Assembly: GCF_000003855.2 (NCBI RefSeq)
Contig: NW_003101671.1
Coordinates: 531,817 to 595,816 of the forward strand
Length of the DNA stretch: 64,000 bases
Direction: 5' to 3'
Source: Blastomyces gilchristii SLH14081
Taxonomy: Eukaryota; Ascomycota; Eurotiomycetes; Onygenales; Ajellomycetaceae
Under the pieces are notes generated by a model. It was not told the DNA's origin. It did not search any database and saw nothing but the letters and a program-made list of their open reading frames with translations. The position numbers were made by a program, and so were the translations under genes. Below are positions 1 through 11,832 of this stretch, piece by piece. The first letter of the stretch is position 1. Each line of letters starts with the position of its first letter.

Positions 1-2848
1 ATATTAGAAGAGCTAAAACAGACTGCTGAAATAAATTTCTTAAAGAAGCATAGAAAAAGAAAGTTTTTAAAGCTTTTAACTATACTAAAATAAGAAGTAT
101 AGTAAAGCTTCCAGCCTTAGAATATGAGTTTCAGAATGAATCATATACAGCAAACTCTTTTAAGAAAAAATGTCAAGCTTTTATATGAATTCTCTTTCAA
201 AACTCATCAGATTCAGATTCAGAGAAAGAGAATATATTACTTCTCAACTATATTAATGAAAATGACTGAGAATGGCCTGATCTTATATAAGATGAATTAG
301 AGTCAGCTATCTTCTCAAGTTCTGTTAAAACTGCTGCAGGGCCTGATTCAATTAATCACTTGATTATTCAAAATACATATTCCTACTTAAAGAATGAATA
401 TTTTGAGCTCTTTTTCAATCTCTTAAAAAATGAATATAATTCTGAATGCTGAAGAGAAGTCACTGAAGTGATTCTTATAAAGTCTAATAGAAAGATATCA
501 ATTTCTAAGATATATAGAGTAATATCTCTATTAAACTATCTAGAAAAGATTTTGAAAAAGATAATAGCTACTCAACTATCTTTTATAAGCTCTATTAATA
601 ACTCTCTTCTATTCAGTGAATAAATAAAAGATAGAAAACAATGTTCTGAAATTGACACTGTTCTCTCAGTTATTTATCATATTCAAATAACAAAGTATGA
701 AGATCTGATCTCAACTGCAGTTTTTATTGATATAAAAGAAGTATTTGATTATGTTTCAAAGTTAAAGTTAATTCAGACTTTGAAGATATTAAAACTGTCA
801 CTTTCTCTAATAAAATGAATTAACTATTTTATATCTAAAAGAACCATACAACTTTTCTTTGAGAGAATAAAATAAGACAAGACTGAGATAAAAATAGAAG
901 TGCTGTAAAAATCTTCAATCTCACTTATTTTATTTGCAATATACACTGCATATCTATTCAAAGATAGAAATATGAAAATAGTGTAATCTCTGAGTTATAT
1001 AGATGATATTGATCTAGGCTACAGCTTAAAAAGTATTAAAGAGAATTTAAAAGTGATTGAAAAAGCTGTAAAGAAAATCTTTATCAGAGCAGATATTAAT
1101 CAAATTTAATTTAATATTAATAAAACTGAGTTAATTCATTTTCTTTCTAGATTCAATGAGAAAGAACTATCTCTATCTCTTTTAAATAGAGAGATTAAAG
1201 TCAGTTTAAATGTTAAATAATTAGAAGTATGATTAAACTCTAAGTTGAATTTTAAATATTATATTCAACAAAGAACTGTCAAGATAGAAAGACTATTGAA
1301 TAATATTATCAGACTATTAAATACAGAGAGAGATCTATTCTTCTAAGCTATGAGATAGTTATATATAGTCTGTATTATCTCAGCAGCTGATTATAAAGTT
1401 CAAGTTTGATAGAATAATCAAGAAAATTTCACTGAACTCTTTCAAAGTCTGCAAAACAGAGCTTTGAGAAGAATTCTGAGAGCATTCAAATTATCTTCTA
1501 TTAAAGCAATGAAAATTGAAGCTTCAATTCTCTTTTCTACTATTAGATTTAAAAAGATCTGTATAAACTATGCTCTGAGAGTTATAAAGATAAGCTTAAA
1601 TTATATAATCAGAGAAAGAGTATCTTCTTCATTTTCATCAATTAACTCTGAAAATGAACTGAATTGAAATAGATTTCTTGATTAAAATGAAAATAATTCT
1701 TTAAAGAAATGTCTTCTCAACTGTATAAACTATACACACTGATTAAAAATCAATTTTCTTCTTTAAATATTGAAAAAGTGAATCATGAGAAGTTATCTCT
1801 CTGAAGAGAAAAGCTTGAATCTCTTATAGACTTATAAATAAGTGAACTATCTAAAGAGAAAGAATATGAACAGTATTTGAAGAGAATTTCTATAATCAAT
1901 ATAAAAAACTCTATTCTGATTTATTCATATGACTCAAAAGATGAGAATTTGAATAGATTAGATACAGACATTGCTTATACTGAAGAAAACATTAATTTTA
2001 TCTCAGATTTCTGAAATTTAGACTGTGAAACTGAAGTCTTTGACACTGAACTATTTATAATAGTGAAAGCTTTTAAACTTATTGAAATAAAATATCATAA
2101 AAGAGAAAATAGTTTAAAAGAGATATGAATATTCTCTAATAGTTAAGCAGCTTTAAAAAGACTTAGAAATAGTCAGATTTATAGTGATTAAATGAATCTT
2201 GAACTGATCTTAAACTTCATTTTAAAAATTCAAAAGAGAAGAATATCAAAGCTGATAATTCATCTACACTGAGTTCCTGCTTATATGAAGATTCATAGTA
2301 ATGAATTGGCTGATTCAGCTGTAAAAAAGAGTTCAGAATTAAGCAGATCTATTGAAAAAATTGTGTTCTGATCTTTTATAAAGAGAAAAATAAATGAATC
2401 TTGTTTAGATAAGTGAAATGAAACCTGATAGAAATAAAAGAACAGTATACATTATTCAAGATTTGAAATAAAACCCAAATGAAAATCTTGTTTAATTAAA
2501 TATAAAAAGAAAATATTCTCATCTATAATACAGCTGAAACTAGAACATGACTATTTCAAATCCTTTATATAAAGATTTGATGATAGATTTGATTCAATAG
2601 AATGCTCATTCTGCAATGCAAATGAGAATTCTGAGTATATTATAATACACTGTGCATTATACAATAGTCTCAGAGTCAGATTGAAAGAGAAGTATAATCT
2701 AAATCAATTAAATATGAGATTCTTATTCTCAACTGAGACAGGAATTAAATACTTAATAGACTTTCTATCAGAAACTCAAGCAGCTACAAGAAAATGACTG
2801 AATTCAGAAATATCTGAATATGAAGAGGAGGAAATTGATTGAATATAG
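1..2848 (+). pseudogene. LINE A ORF2 remnant (RT, RNase H, zinc finger)
   Basis: This is the C-terminal part of the LINE polyprotein, which copies element RNA into DNA at the target site. In order it holds the RT region (an AAGPDSINHLII-like block near 330-370 and a YIDDID catalytic-box equivalent near 1000), an RNase H-like domain (about 1910-2330), and a C-terminal Cys/His finger of the CSFCNANENSEYIIIHC type near 2610-2650. It ends at the TAG at 2846-2848, the same place as in LINE C. Many TGA, TAA and TAG codons replace Trp and Gln, so it cannot make protein. The endonuclease domain lies to the left of the window. Confidence 0.9.
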
Positions 2849-3143
2849 TCTGTTAAAACAGCTATATACTATTTTTTAATAATTTGTTTTATTACAGTCT
2901 CTCTTTATTTTACTTTACTTTTTTCTTTCTATTCTTTTTTATCTATCTATTTAATATATCTATCTTTAAGACTGTGTTCTCTTTTCTTTTGTCATGATAT
3001 TGTCAAAAGGTTTCAAAGTATCAGAAGATGTTAAAATACTGCAATTTGTAAATAGTTTTTATATTCTGAGCTGGAATTTTCTTATTTTGCATATCTGAAA
3101 TTGATACATGTATAGTAGTTAACTTTATAGATATAGAAAAAAC

Positions 3144-3166
3144 CCTGAGAACTTTTAGTTCTCAGG
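3144..3166 (+). other. LINE A 3' UTR stem-loop
   Basis: A perfect 10 bp inverted repeat (CCTGAGAACT / AGTTCTCAGG) with a TTT loop lies about 50 bp before the tail. The same hairpin is present at the same place in LINE copies B, C and D. A plausible role is recognition of the RNA 3' end by the element's own reverse transcriptase; this is inferred from position and conservation. Confidence 0.8.
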
Positions 3167-3344
3167 TAGATGTCATAGTCTCTGACTGCATACATCTATA
3201 ATTGAAGAATAATTATAATAATAATAAACCCCTGTATAGATAATTTCAATACTGATAGAATTGAATATAAAAGCACTGAAGGAACACTTAGATACTTCTG
3301 CATATTTCAATACTTCTGATCTCACTCTCTACTTATCATGAAGG

Positions 3345-4769
3345 ATGGAAATGCTTACAAAACTGAGTGTAGTTGAAGATGTCATCAGTTCATTAATCAA
3401 TCAAGATTGATATATCAATGAATAATTGAAGAATCATGTGAAACAGAAGTTTCATTCATGAATGAAAGCATGTGAACCAGTATTGTAAACATCTGATAAT
3501 ATTATGTAATATCTTGATATTCTGTTCTGAGACACTGTCATATAACAGAAAGTGTTAGATTGATTACAGAGTATCTGACAGAGAAACACTTCTCTCACAA
3601 CATTCATTTCTGACTTCAACACCAAGATTCTAGAAGCAGATAATCAATCTTGAGAGAATTGAATGAAGATTAGCATGCTTAAGAAGACATTACCTTTCAA
3701 ACTCTTACAGGCTCTTGTAAGTGTAGATGAAGACCAGACTTATCAAGATTTCTATGTACAACTTCAGACATTGAATGACTGTCTTATCAAGCTCAAGAGT
3801 ATACAGAACAGTGATAGAAGATGTTATACTTATACATCTATACTGAGAAATAACTCAGTCACTTATACACCTGTGCTGAAGAATAACAATGATACAGATG
3901 TCATGAATTAAATAGACTTGAATATCTATGCATAAGAAAGAGTCTCTGCTATCTGAACAGGCTTCTGAGTTTCTGAGATCACTTCTGAATAGACTGGCCG
4001 CCGGGACCATGAATTTCATGTTTAGTCCCATTTAGTCTGGTCTCATACATTTCTTGGCGTGAATCCCGCTGGGACTGGCTATTAAAAAAACATGTAAAGT
4101 GACTATATATCAGATCTTAAAATGGAACCATGACTTGAAAAAAATGAGAAAGTGGTCTCATTTGGTCCCATTTAGTCCCATTCTTGGCATAAAGTTACTA
4201 TTTTTAGACATTTTAAGGTTTTTTTTAGACTATTTTTAATTTTTTAAGAAGTAACGCTTTTTGGTAACACTCAAATGAGATTTAAAGTCATTTAAAGCAA
4301 TAAAAATAATTTAAATTGAGAAGTGGAAATCATGATCTCATTTGAAAAATGTGATAAGAGTAGACAGTAAGTCCCACTGAGACAGTATGAGACTACTATC
4401 TAATGTTAAAACCGTGTAATGGGATCAGTTGAATTGGTAATGAGACTATCAAAAAATCTGGTCCTGGTCCCAGACACGGTCACACGGTCAGTCTACTTCT
4501 GAAGAAGTTGCTGATCAATATCAATGAGAAGTATACATCAACTGTAACTGATCAGAACACATTGCTTTTAACTGTCAATCAGCCTATGTACCTTCTTACT
4601 CAAAGGATAAATCAGTGCCTGTCTGTATCAACCACATTGCAGTAAAGAAAGATTTGAAAGATGACTATGAGAATATCTTAATGAAACAGAGAAAAGATTA
4701 GCTTCTGTTCAAATTCATAAATAGAAGCTTGAAGAGATTGAATGATAATGATTTAAAGAGAAAATAACA
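3345..4769 (+). pseudogene. Gypsy family 1 copy 1 gag (interrupted)
   Basis: Capsid/nucleocapsid gene of the retrotransposon. Reading from the ATG at 3345 with TGA taken as former Trp gives a continuous Gag-like protein (MEMLTKLSVVEDVI...), including an 82-codon stretch still open at 3663-3911. After the MITE at 3990-4495 the frame reaches a region equivalent to a CCHC zinc knuckle, best seen in copy 2 as CINCNWSEHIAFNC. Copy 2 lacks about 220 bp of this N-terminal region, so this copy is the more complete one. The exact gag/pol boundary is uncertain. Confidence 0.75.
3990..4495 (+). mobile_element. hAT-like MITE, copy 1 (506 bp)
   Basis: A non-autonomous DNA element with 11 bp imperfect terminal inverted repeats (TAGACTGGCCG / TAGACTGACCG). 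It is flanked by an 8 bp duplication, CTTCTGAA, at 3982-3989 and 4496-4503. The uninterrupted site is present in Gypsy family 1 copy 2 near 46460. An 8 bp TSD is the hAT superfamily hallmark. It has no coding capacity. A second copy of the same length lies inverted at 14359-14864. Several differences between the copies are C-to-T or G-to-A changes. Confidence 0.92.
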
Positions 4770-7700
4770 ATGAATGCAATTCTTGTATCTACTGTGATTG
4801 ATAATATGTATAATATGAAAGCTATGATAGACAGCAGTCTATGTTACTATGCAATGATAAAATCTTCAGTTGTAAGATATTATAATCTTCAGTGTATTCT
4901 CTTATCAAAACCTTGACTTCTTACAGGATTTAATGATTCAAAAGATGTTTACACCTGTTACATGATGAAACTAAACATAGATGTTGAAGAATATCAACAT
5001 GAAGATGCCTATGCATATGAAGTTGATAATCTTGATTATAATCTTATATTAGAACTTGCCTAGCTATCTGAACAAGGCATCTTATTGAATGCTTGAAACA
5101 GAAGCTTGATATTCCCCAACAATAATAGAATTCATGAAGATGATATTTATAAGACTATAAATCTTACACAGATCTCTGTCAACACTTATAAAATACTCTG
5201 AAAAAGAAGTTATCATTAAAACTGCTGATAAAATCACTGACAGCAGAATTATATATCAATCTATTCTGTCAGTCTGATCAATATTAAAAAGACTCTAGAA
5301 AAGTTATCTCATATTATAATAACAGATTCTTATATAAAACTTGCTCAATAGTATCATGAATATCTAGATGTCTTCTGACAAGATAATAATGTTATAAATC
5401 TACCTTTCTTATAAGGTTCAGAAGTGAATCACAGTATCAAGTTGAAAAAGAAGAATGATAAGAACTCTGAATTATTATAAGACTCTCTTTAAAACATGTT
5501 CTGAGATGAACTTCTTCTTCTTCAAAAGACACTCAATAATCTGTTAAATAAAGAATTCATACATATTAGTAACTCTTCTATCACAGCCTCTATTCTCTTT
5601 GCAAAGAAACCAGGTGAAGAACTTCAATTCTGTGTGAATTATTGAGAATTGAATAGATTAACAAAGAAGGATTATTATTCTTTATCTCTCATCAATAAAA
5701 CTCTAGCTCACATTGAAAAAGCTCAATGATTTATAAAGTTAGATGTCATCACTGTGTTTCATAAGATCTGTATCACTGAAGGAGATGAGTGACTTACAGT
5801 ATTCTGAACATAATATGATCTCTTTGAATGAGTAGTCACACTCTTTGAACTGAATAAGACTCTCAGTACATTTCAGAAGTATATCAACTGAGCACTCCGA
5901 GATTTCCTTAATGAATTCATATCTGTATATCTTGATGACATTCTCATCTTCACTGATGAGTCCAGGAAAGAATATCAAGAATATGTATAAAAGATATTAC
6001 AATGACTACAGAAAGCAGGACTACTGATAGACATAGACAAGTATGATTTTGAGATTAAAAGTACAAAATATCTAGGCTTTATCATAGAAGCTGGCAAGAA
6101 AATCTGAATGAATTCTGAGAAGATCTCTGCTATTCTTGAATGAAAGGCCTTATATACTATGAAAGATGTACAAAGCTTCATTGAATTTACTAACTTCTAT
6201 CAGTGATTTATATGAAACTTCTCAGATATTGTGAGATCACTTACAGAACTCATTAAGAAGAACTCAGTATTTCAATGATCAGTGATTACTGCAGCTGTAT
6301 TTACACAGATGAAGAAGATGTTTATTAATATCTCTTTGCTGATAATATTTGATTCTGATTGTGAGATAGTTGTTAAAGCTGATTTCTCTAACTATGTCAT
6401 AGAAGAAGCTATATTGCAATATAATGATGAAGATATCTTATAATTATACATCTTTATGTTTAAGAAACTGAGTCCTGCTGAATGCAATTATAAGATCTAT
6501 GATAAGAAATTTTTCATGATTGTACACTGTCTAGAAGAATGAGACTTTGAACTCTGAAGTATCTCTGAATTTGAGATAATTACAGATCATAAGAATCTCA
6601 AATACTTCACAACTATCTATAAACTCACTGAATGAGAGATGTGATGATTCAAGTTTCTAAGCTACTTTCATTTTACAATACACTATCATCTCAGCAGTCA
6701 GAACTCAATAGCAGATGCAGTCTCATGACAAGAATAAGATATACTGTTCAATGTGACAGACACACACTGAATGAATTGAGAACATCAGCTCTTGAACCTG
6801 AAGATATTAATTAATCATGATGAAATCACTCATTATACTATATATGCTTCTCTGATTAGAACACTCTCTCTTCAAACTGATACTGATATCTTCACTTCTT
6901 CTACACTGAATAAACTGTGATATACAGTAGCTTAGGCTGATAAACTTCTTCAAATTCTCACTGAAGCAGTATAATACGAAGTGTCTTGATTTTCTTCAGA
7001 ATTACATATAAAGACTGATATCTCAGAATGTTCAATAGATGACAGTAATACTCTGTAATTTTATGAACAATATTGAGTCTCTCACTCTGAACTCTTATGC
7101 AGTCAGATAATGCAAGAGATGTATGACTTATATATAACTGATTATTCAGGCTGTGAACAACTGTATAGAATAATCCTCTGAGAGTTCTACTGACCTGAGA
7201 TATTAAACAGTATCAGATACTTTATTTAAAACTGTAACTACTATTCTTCTATTATCTTATGAAAGAACTGTAAAAAAGATCTACTGAAATCACTCAATAT
7301 CTCTGATAGAATCTGATGAGATGTAGTGATTGACTTTGTTATTAATCTATCTGAGAGCAAGAATTGTAAGAATATTCTGATCATTGTTGACTGACTAAGT
7401 AAAGATGTAATATTGAAATCTTATGATAAGATAAATACTGAACAAGTCACTAAAGCCTTCTTACAGAGTTCATTCTATTGAATATATAAGTTGCTGAGAT
7501 CTATTGTATTGAACTGAGACTGTCAATTCATAAGTACTCTTTGAATAAGAATCTATCAAGTTCTCAAGATTATATATTATTTGTCAACTATCTATTACTC
7601 TGAGATTAATGATGTATCAGAATGAATAATTCAGACTGTGAAGAATTATCTTTATAAGTTCTGCAATCACTTATAAGATAATTGATATAATCTTCTTCTA

Positions 7701-8372
7701 CATACAGAGGTTGCTATCAATAATTGAGATGCTGTTTTAATAGATATAAGTCTGTTCTCTCTTACACATGAATATTACATGAAAGTGTTGAATCTTCTAG
7801 AGATCACACAGTTCATACTGAACCTCTGCAGTTCAATTCAAATCACTGATAATATAGTAATAAAGCTCTGAGATGCCTGTAACTGAGCAGAAGCCTTCAT
7901 AACAAGTACTAAACAAGATCAAGAGAATCAAGTCAATATCTGATGAGATTCTGCAGAACAGTATAAGATAGAAGATCTTGTGTGATTGAATCTCAAGAAT
8001 ATATGAATCATATACTCATTCTGTACATTGAATTATCATCATGTAAAATACATAATAAGAGAAGTTTTAGACAGCTATAACTATTATCTTGATACTTTAT
8101 CAGAAATTCATAATATATTTCATACAAGCCTACTCTACTGTGCTGTCACTGACTCATTCTCTTCACAACTGACTTCTGACTAACAGCTATCAGAGATCAT
8201 AGAAGAAGATAATAAACTTAAGTGAGAAATTGAAGATATTCTTGATAAGAGATTCTGTGACTGCAGTCAATAATATCTTGTGAAATAAGTCAGCTATGAT
8301 TGCCTGACCTAGACTCTGAGTTCTGTGTTATCTGAGATCACAGTTCTTGACTGATGAGAAGAGAGGGGTTAA
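4770..8372 (+). pseudogene. Gypsy family 1 copy 1 pol with C-terminal chromodomain
   Basis: Polyprotein remnant. It starts with an aspartic protease (MKAMIDSSLCYY, the former DSG site, near 4820-4860). RT follows (FAKKPGEELQFCVNYWELN near 5600-5650; catalytic YLDDILIF at 5928-5950). Next are RNase H ([20 protein letters not shown] near 6480-6540, TDHKNL near 6580) and an integrase (about 7150-7950). It ends in a chromodomain (QWYLVKWVSYDCLTW near 8270-8310). Chromodomains steer Gypsy integration to heterochromatin. TGA stands at most Trp positions. The stop at 8370-8372 abuts the 3' LTR, so the purine tract overlaps the end of pol. Confidence 0.92.
8355..8372 (+). other. Polypurine tract of Gypsy family 1 copy 1
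   Basis: A G/A-rich run (GAGAAGAGAGGGG) directly precedes the TGTGACAG start of the 3' LTR. It is the expected primer site for plus-strand DNA synthesis and confirms the element's orientation. Confidence 0.85.
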
Positions 8373-8675
8373 TGTGACAGACTGCATCTGATCATTTATA
8401 TAAGACTATTTCATTACACTTCACATATTCCTATCACTCTAATTCTCGCCCATTCTCAATTGTCAATCCTCAGTCACTACAAATGCGTATAAACACATAC
8501 ACTCTGATTCTCAGTCATTCTTGATCACTGATCCTCAGCTGCTACAAACATGTATAAATATTCACTTTAATCACTGATTCTTGTACTTTCTCTTTCTTTT
8601 CCTTCTTTAACATTTTTCTCTTTGTTATATAAGACCTATATATTATACCAATCTATTCGGCGTAGGCCTCTTACA
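8373..8675 (+). repeat. 3' LTR of Gypsy family 1 copy 1 (303 bp)
   Basis: Begins TGTGACAG and ends CTCTTACA, and matches the reverse complement of the 308 bp LTRs of copy 2 (34001-34308 and 47400-47707). Copy 2 keeps more CpG (for example near 47520-47580), while this copy has mostly TG or CA at those places. The base after the LTR is unrelated sequence; the expected 5 bp TSD would be ATGAG, but the other end is outside the window. Confidence 0.93.
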
Positions 8676-8747
8676 ATGAGATATTAATTAAAGAGCTTGT
8701 ACAAGTAAATATATATTTCACCTGTCATTTCATTCTTCATTCTCTCT

Positions 8748-9793
8748 TTATTTCTTCTTCATTTCACTCTTCATGTCACTCTTCATTTCACTCACTTCTT
8801 CAACTATCATTTCACCTGTGATTTCACTCACTTCTTCAACTATCATTTCATCTGTCATTTCATTCACATTTACTACTCTTCTCTATGCTGCTGTTTCATC
8901 TGCTGAAGTAGTGTTATTATTACACTCATCTATTCACTCATTGTGCTTATTTGACTGCTCATTTCATTAATCTGGCTTCTCAAATTCAGCACATCATCTT
9001 GCAGCTCACTATTATTATTTTGCTCAGAAACAGAAGAAGAATGATAAGCATTTCTTGACTCAGCAAGAGATTGAATAGCAGCAGTAATAGAATTCAATGC
9101 AGCTTGCAATCCTTGAATAACATCAGATAATTGAGTGCTGAATTCAACAGCAGTAGTAGTCTCAGAAGCAGGTGAGTTTTCAAGTCATTCTTGATTTCTT
9201 TTTCTTCTTCATTTCATTATTTCATTCTGTATACATTTGAATCTCTGATGATGATTTTCTTCTGCAGTTGCAGTATTCTCTTTGACCTGCTTTCTGACCT
9301 CTTCAAGATCATTGAGAACTAGAATTCATTTATTCAGTGTCTGATTCAGATCTGTCACACTACAGACAGTGTCAGATTCTTCTCATATTGTATTCTTCTT
9401 TTCTCAATGCTTTCTAACAAGCTGAGCAATCATATGATCTGGCTGCTTAAGCGGGTGTCTGAATGTTTTCTCAAACCACATTTTGAAGTTATTTCAGAAC
9501 TGAAACTGAGGGAGTGAGTGATAATCATCTTGATTTTCAACACAGTATCAAATACACTTCAATCTTTCAGATTCTGTAACTCAGAAATGACCCTGCTGAG
9601 TCAGTGTACAATTAGAGAATAGAAATTCATACTGAGAAGGTTGAGAGCTTGATGATAATAATGATGATGATGATGATGATGATGATTGTGAATACAAATG
9701 TGAATCAGAGAGAATAATATGAATAGAGAAAGACCTAGATGAAGTTGATGATTAATCTGCCTCACTACTGACTTGCATTTCAGTATCTTTCAT
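8748..9793 (-). pseudogene. Unrecognised gene with Ser-rich N-terminus and Trp-rich helical domain
   Basis: I do not recognise this gene with confidence. From the ATG at 9793, reading TGA as former Trp, a roughly 300-residue protein appears. It has a poly-Ser stretch encoded by a GAT/ATC repeat (near 9655-9690). Next is a Trp/aromatic-rich domain containing ERLKCIWYCVENQDDYHSLP and FWNNFKMWFEKTFRHPLKQP (about 9450-9620). This domain resembles the small helical Myb/SANT-like domains common in fungal repeats. A Gln/Ser-rich probable coiled coil follows (about 8930-9180). A frame change near 8880 leads to tandem repeats of the type EMIVEEVSE (8760-8860). Only RIP-type stops break the main part, which argues for a former real gene. 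The function is unknown. Confidence 0.5.
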
Positions 9794-10019
9794 TCTCGCA
9801 ATAACAATAATAATAATAATATGAGATATGAGACTAACTTTTTAAAAAAAGGTTGAGATTATTGAGATTGATGAGATTTATATCTACTCTGCAGCAGATG
9901 ATGAAGTGTCAATTATTATAACTAACTGAATAAGAAAGACTGTACAGCACTAATTACATGCGCATACTATGTATGAATTCATGTGAAAACATCGCATGTA
10001 CAGATTCACCTGTGTGATA

Positions 10020-10066
10020 GTGATGTTAATTAAAAACATCACTGAACATTAATTTATGTGATGTTA
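10020..10066. repeat. Short inverted repeat cluster GTGATGTT / AACATCAC
   Basis: GTGATGTT at 10020-10027 is inverted as AACATCAC at 10035-10042 with a 7 bp AT spacer, and GTGATGTT occurs again near 10059-10066. It lies about 230 bp upstream of the unknown gene and next to the junction with Gypsy family 2. It could be an operator-like site or a relic transposon end. Confidence 0.4.
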
Positions 10067-10104
10067 AATCATAAAAGAAAGATCATTACTGTGAAAGGTG
10101 CTTG

Positions 10105-11460
10105 CAGAATCTCTCTATTCTCTCTTACTTCTTCTGCTGCTGTTTCTCTCTCTGTCACTCTCTCTCAATCTTCTATTCTTACCTCTGTTTTCAGTTCTCC
10201 TGCTTCTGCTATCTCTGTTTCTGTAACTGTTACTTCTGCTACTTCTGCTCTCTCTGTCTCTGTCACTGCTTCTGCTTTCATTATCAGCTCTTCTCATTTT
10301 AAGAAGATATTGTGTAGACTTGATGAACTACATTTCTCAGTGTATACACTCTCACTCTTCTTACTGATTTCTAAAACAATTTATTATACAAAGACTGTAT
10401 ATAACACAACTATCTGAAGCTCAGTCATAGACACTGATTATTATATTTATTTTAAGTATTCATGATGAGATAATTATTTATTCATATCAGAGAATCACCT
10501 CTCTTCTCAACAGTATTAAAATCATAAGTCTTTTCTTTTTTTCATCTTTTCTCTCTGACACTGATTTTTCCATTCTTAGAAGAAATCATTATGAGTTTTA
10601 TTATATACAAAGTCATGATATTCACAGACATCAAGAAACTTTTCACAATTATTAAATTCAATATTATGAGTATATCTACTCTGATAAATATCTTCAGAAT
10701 GATTAACTCATATCAGTCTATTCTCTGACATTTGTTATCTGACTTTGTGATGCAGGTGAAGAATATCCATGTTTTCAGAAACAGAAACACAGATGTCATA
10801 ATTTTTTACATCTGCAGATGTGAGGCTTGTATATCTTATCTGAAATATCATTATGAGAATGAATCATTCATACACTATATTCTGCTTTCTGCATTTTCTC
10901 ATGTCTCTCTCTCTTTTTCTGAGAAGTCTCATGCATGTTGTAATTGCATGTATAACTCTAAGATCAGCAAGTGTTTATTCAGTACTGTTTTTATCTTTGA
11001 TTTTGCAGTTTTTATGTACTAATAATGATTCTTAGTTACTTCAGTGTCAGAGATTATTCTAATCAAAGATGATAATGCTGCTGAGACTATCTTCTTTCAC
11101 TCTCAAGCTTCTCTCAGCACTTTCTCTCCCTTCTCTGTAGAGAAGATTGTGTGCACACTAAGTTACAAGTGTTCAGTCTCAGATGACTCTCACTGTTATT
11201 TATTCAGTTCTACATCTTCTTCTTCTTTTATTTCTTTCATTCTTATCTTCTCTGTCTTGACTTCTGATTCTGCAGATTCTGTGCTCTTCTTCAATTTTTC
11301 TACACACACACATACACATTTCTATATTGGCATTTTGGTCAATCTTGTGATAAATAATATTAATATCATACACAGAGCAGTAGAGGAATCAGAGATATGT
11401 ATAGTATTGTTACAAGAGCAGCTTGTAGCTCTCAAATCTCTTACAGATCTGAAGTTTTGA
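10105..11460 (+). pseudogene. Antisense accessory gene of Gypsy family 2, copy E (5' truncated)
   Basis: Opposite-strand gene between integrase and 3' LTR, homologous to 35304-36875 and 57699-56120. Only the part from the Ser/Ala-rich region onward remains (alignment begins near SLFSLTSSAAVSLSV). It continues with an SSSHFKKILCRLDELHFSVY-like block and the Cys-rich centre (CRCEACISYL, CCNCMYNSK). The C-terminal part (NLVINNINIIHRAVEESE, LLQEQLVALKSLTDLKF) ends at TGA 11458-11460. The frame shifts once between the first block and the centre. Function unknown; see the copy F entry. Confidence 0.75.
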
Positions 11461-11832
11461 GATTTTCTTTGTTTTTGACATTTTTCTTTTCAGATGATAT
11501 GATATTGAAAATAGATTAAACATGTAGCATATGAAAATAAATAAGATGTATGATAACATTTGTCTTTTACAGCTAATTCTTACAGTTAATGATTAATTCA
11601 TTATCTCTTCTCTTTTCTTACACTTTTTTCTTTATCTGCTAGTCACTACTCTTACACAATCTCTATATAATATAGTATTCAGTGACTAGATTTAACAGCT
11701 TTCATCTTTTGTGATTCTGTCTTGTATATTATACTGTCTCTCTTCATCTGCTCAGATCACTACAGTAAACCGCTCATTGAAACTAATCTCACCTGATCTC
11801 TGAGCATTCTCAGAGGTTAAGATGACTTAGTC

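Larger units (their letters stand above)
1..3227 (+). mobile_element. LINE copy A, Tad1-like, 5' end outside the window
   Basis: This is the 3' part of a non-LTR retrotransposon. It matches LINE C (24225-31333) and LINE D over the region from just before the reverse transcriptase to the 3' end. It enters the window already inside ORF2 and ends in a short ATA/AAT-repeat tail (about 3211-3227), typical of a target-primed insertion. Sequence that aligns to Gypsy family 1 gag leader follows directly, so the LINE probably inserted into that Gypsy element. The TSD cannot be tested because the other end is outside the window. The copy is heavily RIP-mutated. Confidence 0.93.
3228..8675 (+). mobile_element. 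Gypsy family 1, copy 1 (chromovirus), 5' part cut off by LINE A
   Basis: An LTR retrotransposon in plus orientation: gag, protease, RT, RNase H, integrase, chromodomain, purine tract and 3' LTR (8373-8675). Its internal sequence matches the minus-strand copy at 34001-47707. The 5' LTR and about 450 bp of leader are missing because LINE A starts the window here. A 506 bp hAT-like element interrupts gag at 3990-4495. All reading frames are broken by RIP-type stops. Confidence 0.93.
8676..10104. other. 1.4 kb segment of unknown origin between two Gypsy elements
   Basis: This stretch matches neither Gypsy family 1, which ends at 8675, nor Gypsy family 2, whose alignable sequence begins near 10105. 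It holds one degraded minus-strand gene (8748-9793) and a short cluster of inverted repeats (10020-10066). It may be a fragment of another mobile element, with its remainder to the left of the window, or trapped host DNA. No TSD or terminal repeats could be confirmed. Confidence 0.55.

Noticed and set aside
9658..9690. GAT/TCA trinucleotide run as a CRISPR-like or regulatory array
   Set aside because: It encodes poly-Ser in the unknown gene, and simple triplet repeats also occur elsewhere (57926-57955). There is no repeat-spacer structure.
10115..10297. Arg/Ser/Asp-rich minus-strand ORF resembling an RS-domain protein
   Set aside because: It is the antisense shadow of the Ser-rich linker of the Gypsy 2 accessory gene.
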